DNA of 64,000 nucleotides. Origin: Carnegiea gigantea (taxonomy: Eukaryota > Streptophyta > Magnoliopsida > Caryophyllales > Cactaceae). Numbering within the stretch: the stretch's first letter is position 1; every line of letters starts with the position of its first letter. The notes beneath the pieces are model-generated. The model was not told the origin of the DNA, did no database searches, and was given only the letters and a program-made list of their open reading frames with translations. Where the stretch lies: contig JAKOGI010000025.1 in NCBI GenBank assembly GCA_029747015.1, positions 1,922,501-1,986,500 on the forward strand. The letters are read 5' to 3'. The translations under genes were made by a program, and so were the position numbers. Positions 49,301-60,150 of the stretch are shown one piece after another.

Positions 49301-52300
49301 AGATTCATACTTGCACGAAAGGGTCATATTTATAATTGAGTATGGGTTCATTGCGAGTATGAATGCGTTATCATGTCTTTGCTGTACGATAATTAGGAAC
49401 GTGCTAGATTTACTAATTAACCACCTTTCTTTTCAACTAACCTTTCGTAACTTATTGCTAATGAGTGTTGATCAAGCAATGCTAAAATTATACCAGAAAA
49501 TATGACTAAGCATTCATCAGTATTGATGAGTGTTGATCAATGTTGATTACCGATAATAAGTACTTATGATAAAGTTGAAAAGAATAGATCCTAAATGTGA
49601 TTATATCGTATGACTCATTGATCGCAGACATACATACTTGCACGAAAGGGTCAATTAGAGTTGTATCGACTTCATCTATGAGGCCTTGTCCTACAATAAC
49701 AAAACAAACACACATTAATTGACAGGAAAAACAAAAACAAAACTGATGAATGCATGAAGAGTAGAATGTAGAGGGGATTAAAAACACAAACCGCTATTAA
49801 CAACCCACACTGGCTCTGCTCGAAGGTCCTCTGCCAACTGCAAATCACGGCAAATGAAAGCAGCCAGAGTTAATCAAAACTGCTGGATACTAATGCTGGA
49901 TACTAATGCTGGATACAAATGAAATCAAAACTGCTGGATACTAATGCTGCTCAAATTTTGATTTTGCTTTTAATGTATGCTTGAAGATGAAGGTATACTT
50001 GAAGATATTCAAGATAACCAAGTCCATCGTCGCTCCAGTAACCCCAGACATCACCAAGATGTCCCGGCCTCTCCTCCCATGGCCCGACTGTTTCCTTCCA
50101 TCGAAACGCGTTCAGCAGCCAGGTCCCCTCAACATAGCATCCCCCTGCGGTACCAAGATGTAATCCAATTAAGCTTCGTAAATTTCTCACTGTGTGTTTC
50201 GGTTTTAATCTCAACAAACGTTTTCTATAATTAAAGAAAAAGGTCTCTTAAAATCGGCTTCTCTACTTGTAAAGTTGCAGTGGGTAAGGCTGTGCTATGC
50301 ACAAACGTTTTCTGTAATGGCACCTGGATATGTACTGTATGTTTTTTTGTACGATTTATCATAGTCGTGGTGCTTTTAGTCACACACTTTGTAATTTGAT
50401 TTGCCTAAGAGACATGTTTCCATAAATAGCACATCAAATGTTGTAATTTCATTTGTAGTCATACCGGGAAATCTCAAAAACTGAGGTTTCAAATCGAGAA
50501 GCATTTGCATCAAATCAGTACGAAATCCATGACCCTGTATGGAATTAAGGTTATAGAATGTATTAGAGCTAACTTGAATCATTAACAAAACAAATGCCAA
50601 TTAATCTAAACCTCGAATTAGAGCAAAGGAAAATAGCTTTTGAATATTTTTCACCTTGTAGGTGTCTGTAGGCATAGCTGAGACTTGATCAAGCCATATT
50701 GTTCCATTTTGACTTGTGGTGAACTGAAGCCTACTATATGGGTCTGATCCTGTAGCTTGTAACATGACCTCCATTCTTGTCCAATTTTGCACCTTTTCTG
50801 CTTCGGCTCTGCCAATTTTTTTTAAAAAAAGTAGATGACAAAATCTAATATTCATTTATCATAGTTCGTAAAAAAAGGGAACGAATCAATAAACTAATGG
50901 TATGTCGATAATAACACCCTCATAACAAATTATATCATATTTTTAATAGTGTATACACTTGGAGGTATGATATACTTACGTTACGTCAGTAAAAGCTAGC
51001 ATATTTGTACCATCTTCCTGGTCCTGGCCGACAAAGGACACCACAGCATCGAGTGGTCCGGAGGATTGAACGTAGAACACAACTCTATAGGTCTTCCCTT
51101 CTTCAATATTCTACAATAGTCAACAGTTTGGAAGAGATCAATTAAGTGCTTTGACATGGACATCCATAACAACAACAACAACAACAACAATAATAATAAT
51201 AATTGTTATTATTATTATTATCATAAAATTTTTCAAAACTCGGAACTGGACACCATTAGGTAAAATCTCTCGATTCGCTGCTATTTGCTAGCGGCGGGAC
51301 TCATACCCATGTCCGATCTGGAAAGTAGCTATAGTGCCAGTAGAGCTGAGCTCTTTTGGCATTTTTTTCCTGGAAAATTAAGATTGAGAAATGTGGATTA
51401 ATCTGGTTTTATTTATTTTGGTAATTACGTACCATGCCCCAATAGCCAGGGTTATAGATTCCAACTCCTCCATGAGGGCAAGTTGTTGGATCACATTTTA
51501 TGTCCATTCGAAGGGCAACTGGATTAGTTTGGAAGCATGAGTTTAGCTCTGTTGTTATGGAAATTGAGTCTTCATTCCCAATCATCCCCCATGGACTAAT
51601 CACTGATGGCGAATGCCGGCCACCGGCTTCAAATCCTGCGAAGTTCATTGACACAATACGATATTCAAATTTAGATATCTGGCAATAACTTTCATAAACT
51701 TTACTAGTTAAACAAACTAATACTCATTTAAAGATGAACACTTCTTCTTGTTTTGCGTGTTTTATTTATGATTAAAAACGTTAATTTTTGTCACGTTTAA
51801 TTCTGTCAAATTCGACGCTTGTAATAGACATTCAATGTTTTGATTGGGATTTTGAGTACATGACTTGATAATCGAGTTTGAGATTAGACACACCTCTATT
51901 GCTCACAAGCTCTGCCCACAAACCACCAGCTCCTGCATGATTAATTTCCTACAGGATAATACAAATATGAGTTACATTGAATATGTAAAATTTTCAAAGT
52001 AGGCCCTCTATGCATTTGGTCCCGATCGAGCACATAACCATATACATGAGAGAAAGATCGGAGTTTTCGAGAGCAATCTAGCTAACAAAAAAGGGCATGA
52101 GAGAGATACCGTAATCTTGAATCTACAGACTCAAAACTATGGTTTACAATTCGTAACAACCTCATTATACATCTTTGTACAGTCATTTCTGCCAACTGCA
52201 GATCGACGAACTAAATCCTATGGCCGAAATAATAATGCATTCATTACGTACCTCAAAAAAAATGCCAAAGAAGTTTTTGGGAATGTGACGACCAGAAGAA

Positions 52301-52446
52301 ACATTCACATAAAGAGTTGCTTTCTGATCAAACTTTTCTTGTTGATATCCTCTGTGATGAACAGCAATGGAAGCTTGAGAGAGAACTAATGGCCATAGTA
52401 AGAACCAAAGAACAGCATCAACATCAGTAGACTTCCACCAATTCAT
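46352..52446 (-). CDS. ASD1: GH51 alpha-L-arabinofuranosidase, array copy 4 (divergent, intron-rich)
   Basis: Sixteen exons join in frame: 52252-52446, 51894-51948, 51433-51635, 50980-51110, 50655-50808, 50465-50534, 49999-50144, 49792-49837, 49638-49690, 48880-49024, 48650-48768, 48440-48520, 48150-48268, 47316-47571, 47065-47205, 46352-46459 (673 residues). ATG 52446 opens a signal peptide (AVLWFLLWPLVLSQASIA). Catalytic Glu391 (IGNENCG) and Glu474 (FVSEYAV) are present. It differs from copies 1-3 by two extra introns (after AELVSNR and after YITVK), three extra residues in the binding module, three at the start of exon 13, and a shorter, divergent C-terminus (FEFICSY). The GC donor (AACAG|GCAAGT) is kept. 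It is probably the older-type paralogue. Confidence 0.9.
46621..46881. mobile_element. MITE-like element in last intron of copy 4
   Basis: Ends carry CCGTCTAGCTCACATAAGAG and, inverted, AACGGTCTCACATAGGACAT. The inside has GTGACTTATAGTTCATCTAA facing AATGAACTATTAGTCATCC. The same family occurs at about 54500-54751. Exact borders are not fixed. Confidence 0.55.
47975..48085 (+). mobile_element. tRNA-derived SINE fragment in an intron of copy 4
   Basis: GCCTAGTTGGTAAAG (A-box like) at about 47993 and AAGTTTGAATTCTG (B-box like) about 36 bases on, without a full tRNA fold. Tail and target duplication are not clear. Confidence 0.45.
49029..49653. repeat. Tandem duplication (about 300 bp) inside the intron after exon 9 of copy 4
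   Basis: Units 49029-49325 and 49355-49653 run in parallel (GTTATCATGTCTTTG, TACGATAATTAGGAAC, GAGTGTTGATCA, CTTGCACGAAAGGGTCA). Each holds a small MITE-like core with AGGGTCTGTTCTTTTC-type ends. The repeat includes the last bases of exon 9 (49638-49690) and its GT donor, so a decoy exon end lies at about 49311-49325. Confidence 0.7.
51172..51375 (-). mobile_element. tRNA-derived SINE with (TTA)n(TTG)n tail
   Basis: Minus strand: AGCTCAGCTCTACTGGC (A-box like), GGGTATGAGTCCC (B-box like), about 130 bp of body, then a run of TTA and TTG triplets ending at about 51172. It sits in the intron between exons 3 and 4 of copy 4 and is absent from the matching introns of copies 1-3. Confidence 0.7.
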
Positions 52447-55400
52447 TGTGATCTCTTTGGGACCTCTCACAAGAAATTGTTTGCTTTGCTTTTGCAACCT
52501 AAACCCACAAACGAGGAAATTTTAATTAGTCACACAATTAATTATATTAATTACACATCTATTTTGATAACAAATTACACATATATTTATTCCCCCCCCC
52601 CCCAACATAAATAATTGCACATCTATTTATGGACTAAAATTGATTGTATATTCCACTTTTGGGGCTTATGTATGTATGTGTAAAATAGGTTGTAATATGG
52701 GTGGCCTCTAAGTTAGGTGGCTTATGAATATTATGGGGATTCAAATGTTATTTGGGATAGTGTGATGGGTACTTGTACCCAATCAATATTAAAAATGAGG
52801 TGTTTAATTATGTGTGTCTCTTTTTTTGAATACTTAATAGATCGATCAATTCTGCGTGCAACAAAAATACTATAACATAAACTCAAAAATAATGGATTGT
52901 CGATCTTGTCCTATTACAGTCATTTATGTGGGTCCTAATATTGTATGATCGGAGGCAATTTGGTTATAGACCCGCAAACAAAGAAATTTTAATTAGTCAC
53001 ACAATTAATTACACATCTATTTTGATGAAAAATTACACATCTATTTGCTCCCCCTCCCCCCCCCCCCAAAAAAAAAAAAAACATATACATCTATTTAGGG
53101 ACTAAAATTGATTGTATTTCCCACTGTGGGGCTTATGTATGTCTAGAATAGGCTATAATGTAGGTGGCCTCTAAATTAGGGGGCCTATGAATATTATGGG
53201 CATTCAAATGTCATTTGTACTAATGAGATGGTACGCCTACCCAATCAATATCAAAAATAACATGTTTAATTATGTATGCTTCTCTTTTTCTAAAAACTCG
53301 ATAGCTGGATCAATTCTACATGTAAGAAACATAGTAGAACAAAAACTCAAATACAATAGTGAAGAAATAAAAGCAAGGATGATCAATACTATAACGACAC
53401 TCACGAAGATCTTCTCTAGGAAAAGCATAAGCAAAATTTTTTAAAAAAAGGAAACGAATTCCTACTATCGATAACAATTTCACATAAATCAACGTAATAT
53501 GAGTCCGCAAATGAATGATCATAGCTTATACATGAAGTAAATTCGAACCCATGAGGAAAAGCTTCAAAAGAACATGTTTACCCTATATGAAAGAAGTGAA
53601 TGAAAAAGTGGATCGATCTATGAAGGTTGAAGATGTGAAGGAACTTGAATATTAGAGAAGGGATATGACATGACTGTTTTGCAATGTTTGAGACTTTGAT
53701 GATTGCATGCTACCAAGAAAAGGAGGGTATTTATAACAAACCTAGGCTTTTTTTTTTTTTTTTACATGTGAATTTTTGGATGTGTTAGACTAGAAGACAT
53801 GGAAGACTTGCCATATAAGATGTAAAGTTCTATTAATTTGTTGACCATGTCATAATGCAAATTGTGTGTGCATGGCATAAATATCGACATGATAGGAAAA
53901 ATCTCATCTGTGCTGATTTATGTGTAGAAATAAAAACATGGATACATGTACATTCACCCGTCATATACCTACATAAAGAAAACCTCATGAGAGAACCTAA
54001 TAAAATTATATCTGTAATACTGTAGATTTTATCAAATATAACGTTAATTTAGTCATTGTCGATATTTTTGATGGATTATTAACGTATCGTATCATGACAT
54101 GCACTAATTAACAACAAATTGATATATTGTATCATGAACTTACATTTTTGGACTTTATTAAACATGACAAACTAAAATTAATTAGTAGAGAAGGAACTCA
54201 AAACTCGACAAATTTACCATCATCCCCCTCAAATGATATAGATATTTACAATAATACGGAGTAGGTTTCATATTTATGAGCTAATGTCTCCTTCACACAT
54301 GTGCTTCTCATGCTGATAAATTAAAGCATTTCATACAAAGTTATTAGCATGGTCGAATTGGCACAATCGATTTTAATATGATCACATCTTACTCATTATC
54401 ACCCAATAAATATGAAATATCTTTTGTAAAATCCGTAATGAATTCAAAGTTCTAAAAATGTAAATTCAAGACATACATCACTCAAACTTCACAAATTCTT
54501 AGGTAAAACTGTCTCACATGAAGCTCATTATGAGACAAATTCCTTCAAGGATGACCTTATTTGGACTTTGCGGTAACTAACAATATGTTTTAGAATGACT
54601 TTTAAACTTAGAGGTGACTAATAGTTCATTTAAGTATGACTATAATAACAATTGCCTCTAAATGAACTATTAGTCACCTTAATTAATTATTAATAATTAC
54701 CATAAAAGCAACTGTCTTATGATATGACTTATGTGAGACGGCATCTATATGATACACAGAAAAGTGTTTGAATCATTTTGATTGGTATTTATATTGTAAT
54801 TACAAATACTAAATGCATCATATGAAAAGTAGTGTCCTTCGTTTAAATTATGGTCTTTTTTAAGAACATGTCCCTTCATCAATTTGACAGCAAGTTAATT
54901 GTTTTCATTTAGTACTGAAACTTTCTCGTCCTATAATTTTATAATATTCAGAAAAAAAAAAAATATTCATAACAAGTCTAACACTCACATTTTCACCGAG
55001 TCTTTGTTGGATATTTCAGTCTCCCCTCAACTCAAATGAATTTTGGGCATGTCCACCCTTGGCCCTAAATGTCGATATAGGAACGGTTCATACTTCACCT
55101 ACAACAAGACTGGCTCAGGGAAACGTTAACGTCACATCAACCCATAACTTACAAAGTATCGCTTTGCCATAGAAACACGAGTTCGCACATACATGGAGGA
55201 ACTTGATTTAATAGCAGATGGAAATTTGGAATTGAATTCAGCCACTTAGGTCGTCAAGAACCCTTTAAGAACATGTTGGAGTGACATCAACCTGTAATTT
55301 CTCAGGTGCATAAATCTGTCTCAAACAATATTTGAGCATTCTCTTAAAATAAATCAGCTGGAAATGTTCAGATCCAACTTATCAATTGACATGGGAAAAC

Positions 55401-55478
55401 CGACTGTACGCTAAGCAATAAAACTGCAAACAGTAACGAAACTGGAAACTCTTCCTGGCATTTGATCATTAAGAGCTA
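52447..55478. other. 5' flank of copy 4 and intergenic DNA to B12D
   Basis: No gene seen. The copy 4 upstream region occurs twice: about 52503-52880 and about 52975-53340 (TTAATTAGTCACACAATTAATT, then a C-run, then GGGGCTTATGTATGT), so its putative promoter is partly duplicated. C-runs lie at about 52592-52603 and 53051-53067. A MITE-like element lies at 54500-54751. Confidence 0.6.
54500..54751. mobile_element. MITE-like element, same family as 46621-46881
   Basis: Left AAACTGTCTCACATGAAG, inverted right GCCGTCTCACATAAGTCATA. The inside shows GGTGACTAATAGTTCATTTA facing TAAATGAACTATTAGTCACC, a near-perfect internal inverted repeat. Target duplication not resolved. Confidence 0.55.
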
Positions 55479-58125
55479 TTAGCGACGATTTGGATCGGTG
55501 AAAAAGCTGTTGATAGACGGCATGATCTCTGGGGCCTTGTTGCGAACATATCTCCTTACAAAATGCTCCGCATACTTCTCTCCCTCAGCAAAGTTATCAA
55601 GAACTCCAGCTGCCCTGTTCTCCTTGGTGACCCTGTTTTACACAACCAACAGCATATCAGTAGGCTAACATCTGGTCCCTCACAGGCAACAACCAAACCA
55701 ATGTGAGGCAACAACATAAACATTGACTTTCGAACCGATCCACATTACAGTGCAACAGCGGAAAGACTAACATCTTAGGCCAGCTTGGAAGGCAAAACAA
55801 AAAGCCCCATACGTTACAAGGAGAACCACGTTAAAAGAACTTGCTCCGGGAATTGAGACGAAGAGGGTAAACAAGGCTGTGCCATCATCCAGAGAAATGC
55901 GCTGGTATCCGGCATCATTGTTCCATAGCAGTGCTAACCCAGAGTCACTACTTGCAAGCAGGTAATAGTCGCATTCTTGGTTGGGTGGGAATAATAGCAA
56001 GTAGCCAAGTAGGTCCACTGAGGCTAAACTCTCATGTGAAGCCAACATGGCTGGCTACATACTAGTATAGCCAAATCAAGATGAAACAGGATGGACGGTC
56101 AGAGGCCACCAACTAGGCAATTGGCCCAAGGCTATTTGCACACATTACATGCATCTTTCAATAACTAAAAAGGGAAACTGTACTGTTTTACAACAGCCCA
56201 ATAACCCATAGGGGATAGTTTGTAGCAATTTGCCCCACCCTATTATCAGTTATTAACGAGGTAACAGGTAAGGGGTTCAAATCCCAACCTAAGCATTTGA
56301 AGGGGGATAACTTTGCCCTTTATCCCTCTCTTCTCCCCATCCATAGAGTGCCCCCACGAATTATAAAGTTATAAGGGTGCTAGATAGGCAACTTCACCTT
56401 TTCTTTTCCCTTTTTTTTTTTCCCTCCATGGGAGGGGGGGGGGGGGAACAACTCAATGACAATCAAACCATCTAGGAAATATGGAAAGTTGCGAATCATA
56501 CTGTTTGACAACATAACATGAATGAAGAGAACTAACTCAATTGTAACAAATGAAGCAAACCAAAAATTTCTGTGTCCAATATAAGGGAAAGTTCAGACAA
56601 TGAACCTCTTGCACCATACGAAAAAGTTACCATGAATTTTAAGGGACTATCATTTTTAAATCAAGTGTAAATTAGATTCTTTGCACTAGATTTTATAAGA
56701 TAAGAATGGCTACTAAATAGTATTCAGCCTTACAAAAATACTCCTCGCCTTAGTTTGCTCTCTTCTTTGACTCTTCTTAATCTTTTTTTATTGGACAAGC
56801 AGTTATTTCATGCCAACTGCAAATGTATCAAATCCATATTTATCCAAGTTGTTTTCCACAATGTTTTTATCATGATTGTAGAAAACTTAGGAAATGTAAG
56901 AATAAAGCAGCTCAAAACTTCATACATTTACCCTTGATATAAGGTGATCTACCTTATACTACTAACAAAGCTTAAATTTAGCAAACAAGCTATAAACATT
57001 CATCTAAAGTATTTAATAAGGCCTATTTTAAAGCATCTCATCTAGTGCAAAGAATCTCTTCGCAGTCAGTGAAATGTAATACTCTTCAAACAACTTTAGG
57101 CATGCTTTAGCAAAGCAAGTGAAAACCATAGAAATCCTACACATCTCTACAATTTTCAATTGATAAGCTAATTGAAAACTATGAGACTAACACAATTTCA
57201 CTTTTGGATAGTATTCTAAAATTAAAAGTTCCTTTCTCTCAAGTTTGAAGTAGACCTAAGATTGAATTCTTCTCATCTTCTACTGATAAGTTATCAATCC
57301 ACCAACCCATTTATCGACTGACAGGAAAGCACTAGTAAGCAACTTGAGTATCCAATATAACAACCCATCCATTTATCCAATAGCTAGTAGATTAGTACAA
57401 TGCATATTTTGATTCAATAATGATAGATGCAAGTAAAGGATAGTTATCCATGTTTTCCTTCCTCCCCCCTGCCTCTTGGACCCATACATCAGTACCCTGT
57501 CGATATGGAGACCATCACCAGTTCCAAAAGTAACATGTGCCATGCTAGATAACCAAATCCCTATTAGCACTTGACACCAAAGTTGGTGTCATCTTGCTTG
57601 AATAAAGTCTCTTTCTTACTAGCTTGTTGGAAGCAAAGCAGTCACTTTTAATTGAGTCCATCCAACTTTCAGAAGCAATAGCAACATATTTAATCATCTG
57701 AGCTGCAGAAGCGTACTCCATTTCCTACATTTCCTACATGATTACTTGTAATCTAACCCAGTGAAACCAGAAAATCTTGAAGTTGTTTAGATAAATGAAC
57801 TCCACAAATGAACAATCAAGTGCTATAAATCCACAAATTGATTAGTGAAATCAAACCACCTGACTTCAGGGTTGATGCAGATGTTACGGACAAGCTGAAA
57901 GCCGCAAATTCCAACGGCGACCCCAACGGCAGCAAACAGAGGATAAACCTAACCATCATCCAATCACAGTTACAATCACAATCACAATCACAATCACAAT
58001 CACAATCGCAAGGACATTAAAACCAAATCTGAGACTTCCACACAACAACCTTCATTTCATTACATCTTACGAGAGGGAGCGAGAGAGTATACCTCAGGCC
58101 TCAACCAACGATTGACAGACGCCAT
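55479..58125 (-). CDS. B12D: B12D-like protein (NADH dehydrogenase MLRQ/NDUFA4-like family)
   Basis: Three exons join in frame: 58093-58125, 57860-57948, 55479-55632 (91 residues). It starts MASVNRWLRPE. The second exon encodes a hydrophobic segment (VYPLFAAVGVAVGICGFQLV), then NPEVR|VTKENRAAGVLDN, and the C-terminus carries EIMPSINSFFTDP, all hallmarks of plant B12D proteins (about 85-90 residues). The family shares a fold with the MLRQ/NDUFA4 subunit associated with mitochondrial respiratory complexes and is linked to seed and hypoxic growth in cereals. Intron 2 is 2.2 kb and carries a SINE-like fragment. Intron 1 has a hexamer microsatellite. It is divergent from the response regulator across about 2 kb. 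Confidence 0.92.
56215..56425 (+). mobile_element. SINE-like fragment in B12D intron 2
   Basis: It holds GGGGTTCAAATCCCAACC (a strong B-box word) at about 56271 and ends in a T-rich tail (CTTTTCTTTTCCC then a T-run) before a G-run at 56431-56445. The A-box part (TTAACGAGGTAACAGG) is weak. Plant SINEs with T-rich 3' ends are known. Confidence 0.5.
57966..58011. repeat. (CAATCA)n hexanucleotide microsatellite
   Basis: Seven to eight copies of a CAATCA unit lie in B12D intron 1, starting 18 bp upstream (on the gene's strand) of exon 2. The run is pyrimidine-poor on the + strand but supplies a GATTGT-rich tract on the transcribed strand close to the acceptor. Confidence 0.85.
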
Positions 58126-60150
58126 TTCTGCAGTCGCCGGAGATCGCCGCCGATCAACTCGCCGGAGCTTTTCGAGGAGAGAGAAATAGAAGTGGCGGGA
58201 CGACAGGAGGGGAGGCGAATTCGAAGAGAGAAAAAGGTATGACTGCCAAATTCTGATTCCCGAGGGGGCCAAATTCATCCAATCAGCGAACGACACGTTG
58301 GATACAAGCCGTGGGCGGCTGCGGCCCACTTGTAAATGGGCGGTGGCCCTGGAAAGTTGAAAATAAGCCATCCAATTTTTTTTTCCTTTTTACGGCCCCT
58401 TGTTTTTATATCAAATCCTGGTTCGAAAACCCCTCTTCCCCCCCCCCCCCCCCCCGGGAAAGCAAATGGGCAAATGGCCTATTTTTTATGCAATGTCTTC
58501 TTAATATGATACGATTCAAATCTTAATAATTGTTAAAATTTTATTAATTAAACTAGTTAATGTATACATGTTATTCCTTTAGTTCAATTTTGATAAATTC
58601 GAGATAAGTTGCTTTGTTGTCAATTTTGGAAATAGCTGTCTAATTTTACAAAATTAGCAGTTTAGTTAGCCAATAGCGATGTAAGTAACGGATAGTTGTT
58701 TAGGTAGTGGATAACGATTCTAATTTAGCTGTTGACGGATAGTTGTTTAGATGAGCGATTGAAACAAATGTGTCTGGTAAATTTAGTTATTGTGTTAGCT
58801 AACTAATGTAAATTGACAGAAAAAGATATAAATAATTTTCAAACAATAAAATTTTCAAAGATTATTTCTTGGTCAAAAAATATGAAACCCTACTTTTGAA
58901 TGTCAAAAGCTAACATTATTACCTTTTCAGAAACGCTGCTTAAAATGCTAAATGTTACTTGAAATGATAGTCTAAAAGTTAGGTTACCAAACTCTAAAAA
59001 TTGATTGATTAATGTATTGATTTGGTCAAAACACTAAATGATACTCAAAATATTATTGTCGAACGCGACCTAAGAATATATCGAGCACATATATGCTATA
59101 TGAAGGTAACTACATCCTATGAATGAGAAATATGAATAGCCCTAACAATGTGATCAATTCTGACCCATTTTTTCAAGATGTTAATATGTTAACGTATTTA
59201 TATTAATTCTCTGTACTGTTTTATCAAAGCTGTCATATGAATTTTAATAAATGCCATTGTATTCCAATTGAAAGTAGCAAAATTACAGTCTGATACGTAC
59301 AATCAATAGTATTGCATTCCTCGTTGCTAGCTCTACACACGATCCAAATTAATACGCATAAACTCTTGAAAAAGGTAGGAAAGACTAAGAACACATATTA
59401 ATACGAACTTTCAATACATGTTCCGCTAATAAATCTCATTTGTTTCAAGATATTCCTTCCTCCATTCACTTGTAGCATGTATAATCAAAGCTGTACTGTC
59501 GTTTGCAAATCTTTCATGGAGGGGAGACTCTCCATCTCACAGTCTGAAAATACAGAAAGTAAACAAAAATATTGCAAAATTTCCTATGAAAATTAATATC
59601 ATTATTTTTATTTTTATTTTTATTTTTTTGAGATCCAAATGTCAGGTTTCAAAAGAAAACTTAGGAACAATTCATATCTTGTACTACACAATCAACTAGC
59701 CAAGAGGTGGGTCACCGTCCCACACACAAGAACGTTCCTGGGCAATGCTCCACTTCGCGATTCGATGAGCCGCCTCGTTTCCAGATCTTCGTATCCATGA
59801 AAATGTTACTATCTACAAGATCAACAAAGACAATGAACATTGCAAGATTCTCTCAACGTCAACATCTAAAGCCAGTAATGTTGGGAGTATTTCATCTTAG
59901 CAATAGCAATAGCAAGATTTTCGAATCTTGGCTTTTGGCCCTTTCTGCTAACCACAGAACATTGCACAATAAATATGGTCCTCGGTCTATCCCCTCTTTG
60001 TCTCTCTGTTCATGTGTGTGTACAGAAACACCCATCAAAATAGCTGGAAAACCCAGCTCATTTCCTTGCAAATTCCTACAACTAAGACCAAAAATCCTGA
60101 ATATTAATGGGTCTTTTGCATTTGTAATCTAAACCCATCTTCAGATCACA
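58126..60150. other. Shared upstream region of B12D (-) and the response regulator (+)
   Basis: The two genes point away from each other. A C-run of about 18 lies at 58439-58456. I see no transposon with clear ends and no reliable TATA choice. A frame at 59707-60132 runs up to the response regulator start but resembles nothing and is taken as chance or 5' UTR. Confidence 0.5.

Noticed and set aside
55767..56048. 93-codon minus-strand frame in B12D intron 2
   Set aside because: It lies in an intron, has no recognisable domain and would not splice in frame with the B12D exons.
57966..58011. Regularly spaced short repeats as a CRISPR-like array
   Set aside because: The repeats are contiguous hexamers without spacers, an ordinary microsatellite in a plant intron.
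59707..60132. 141-codon plus-strand frame just before the response regulator
   Set aside because: No family resemblance; position suggests promoter or 5' UTR of the response regulator.
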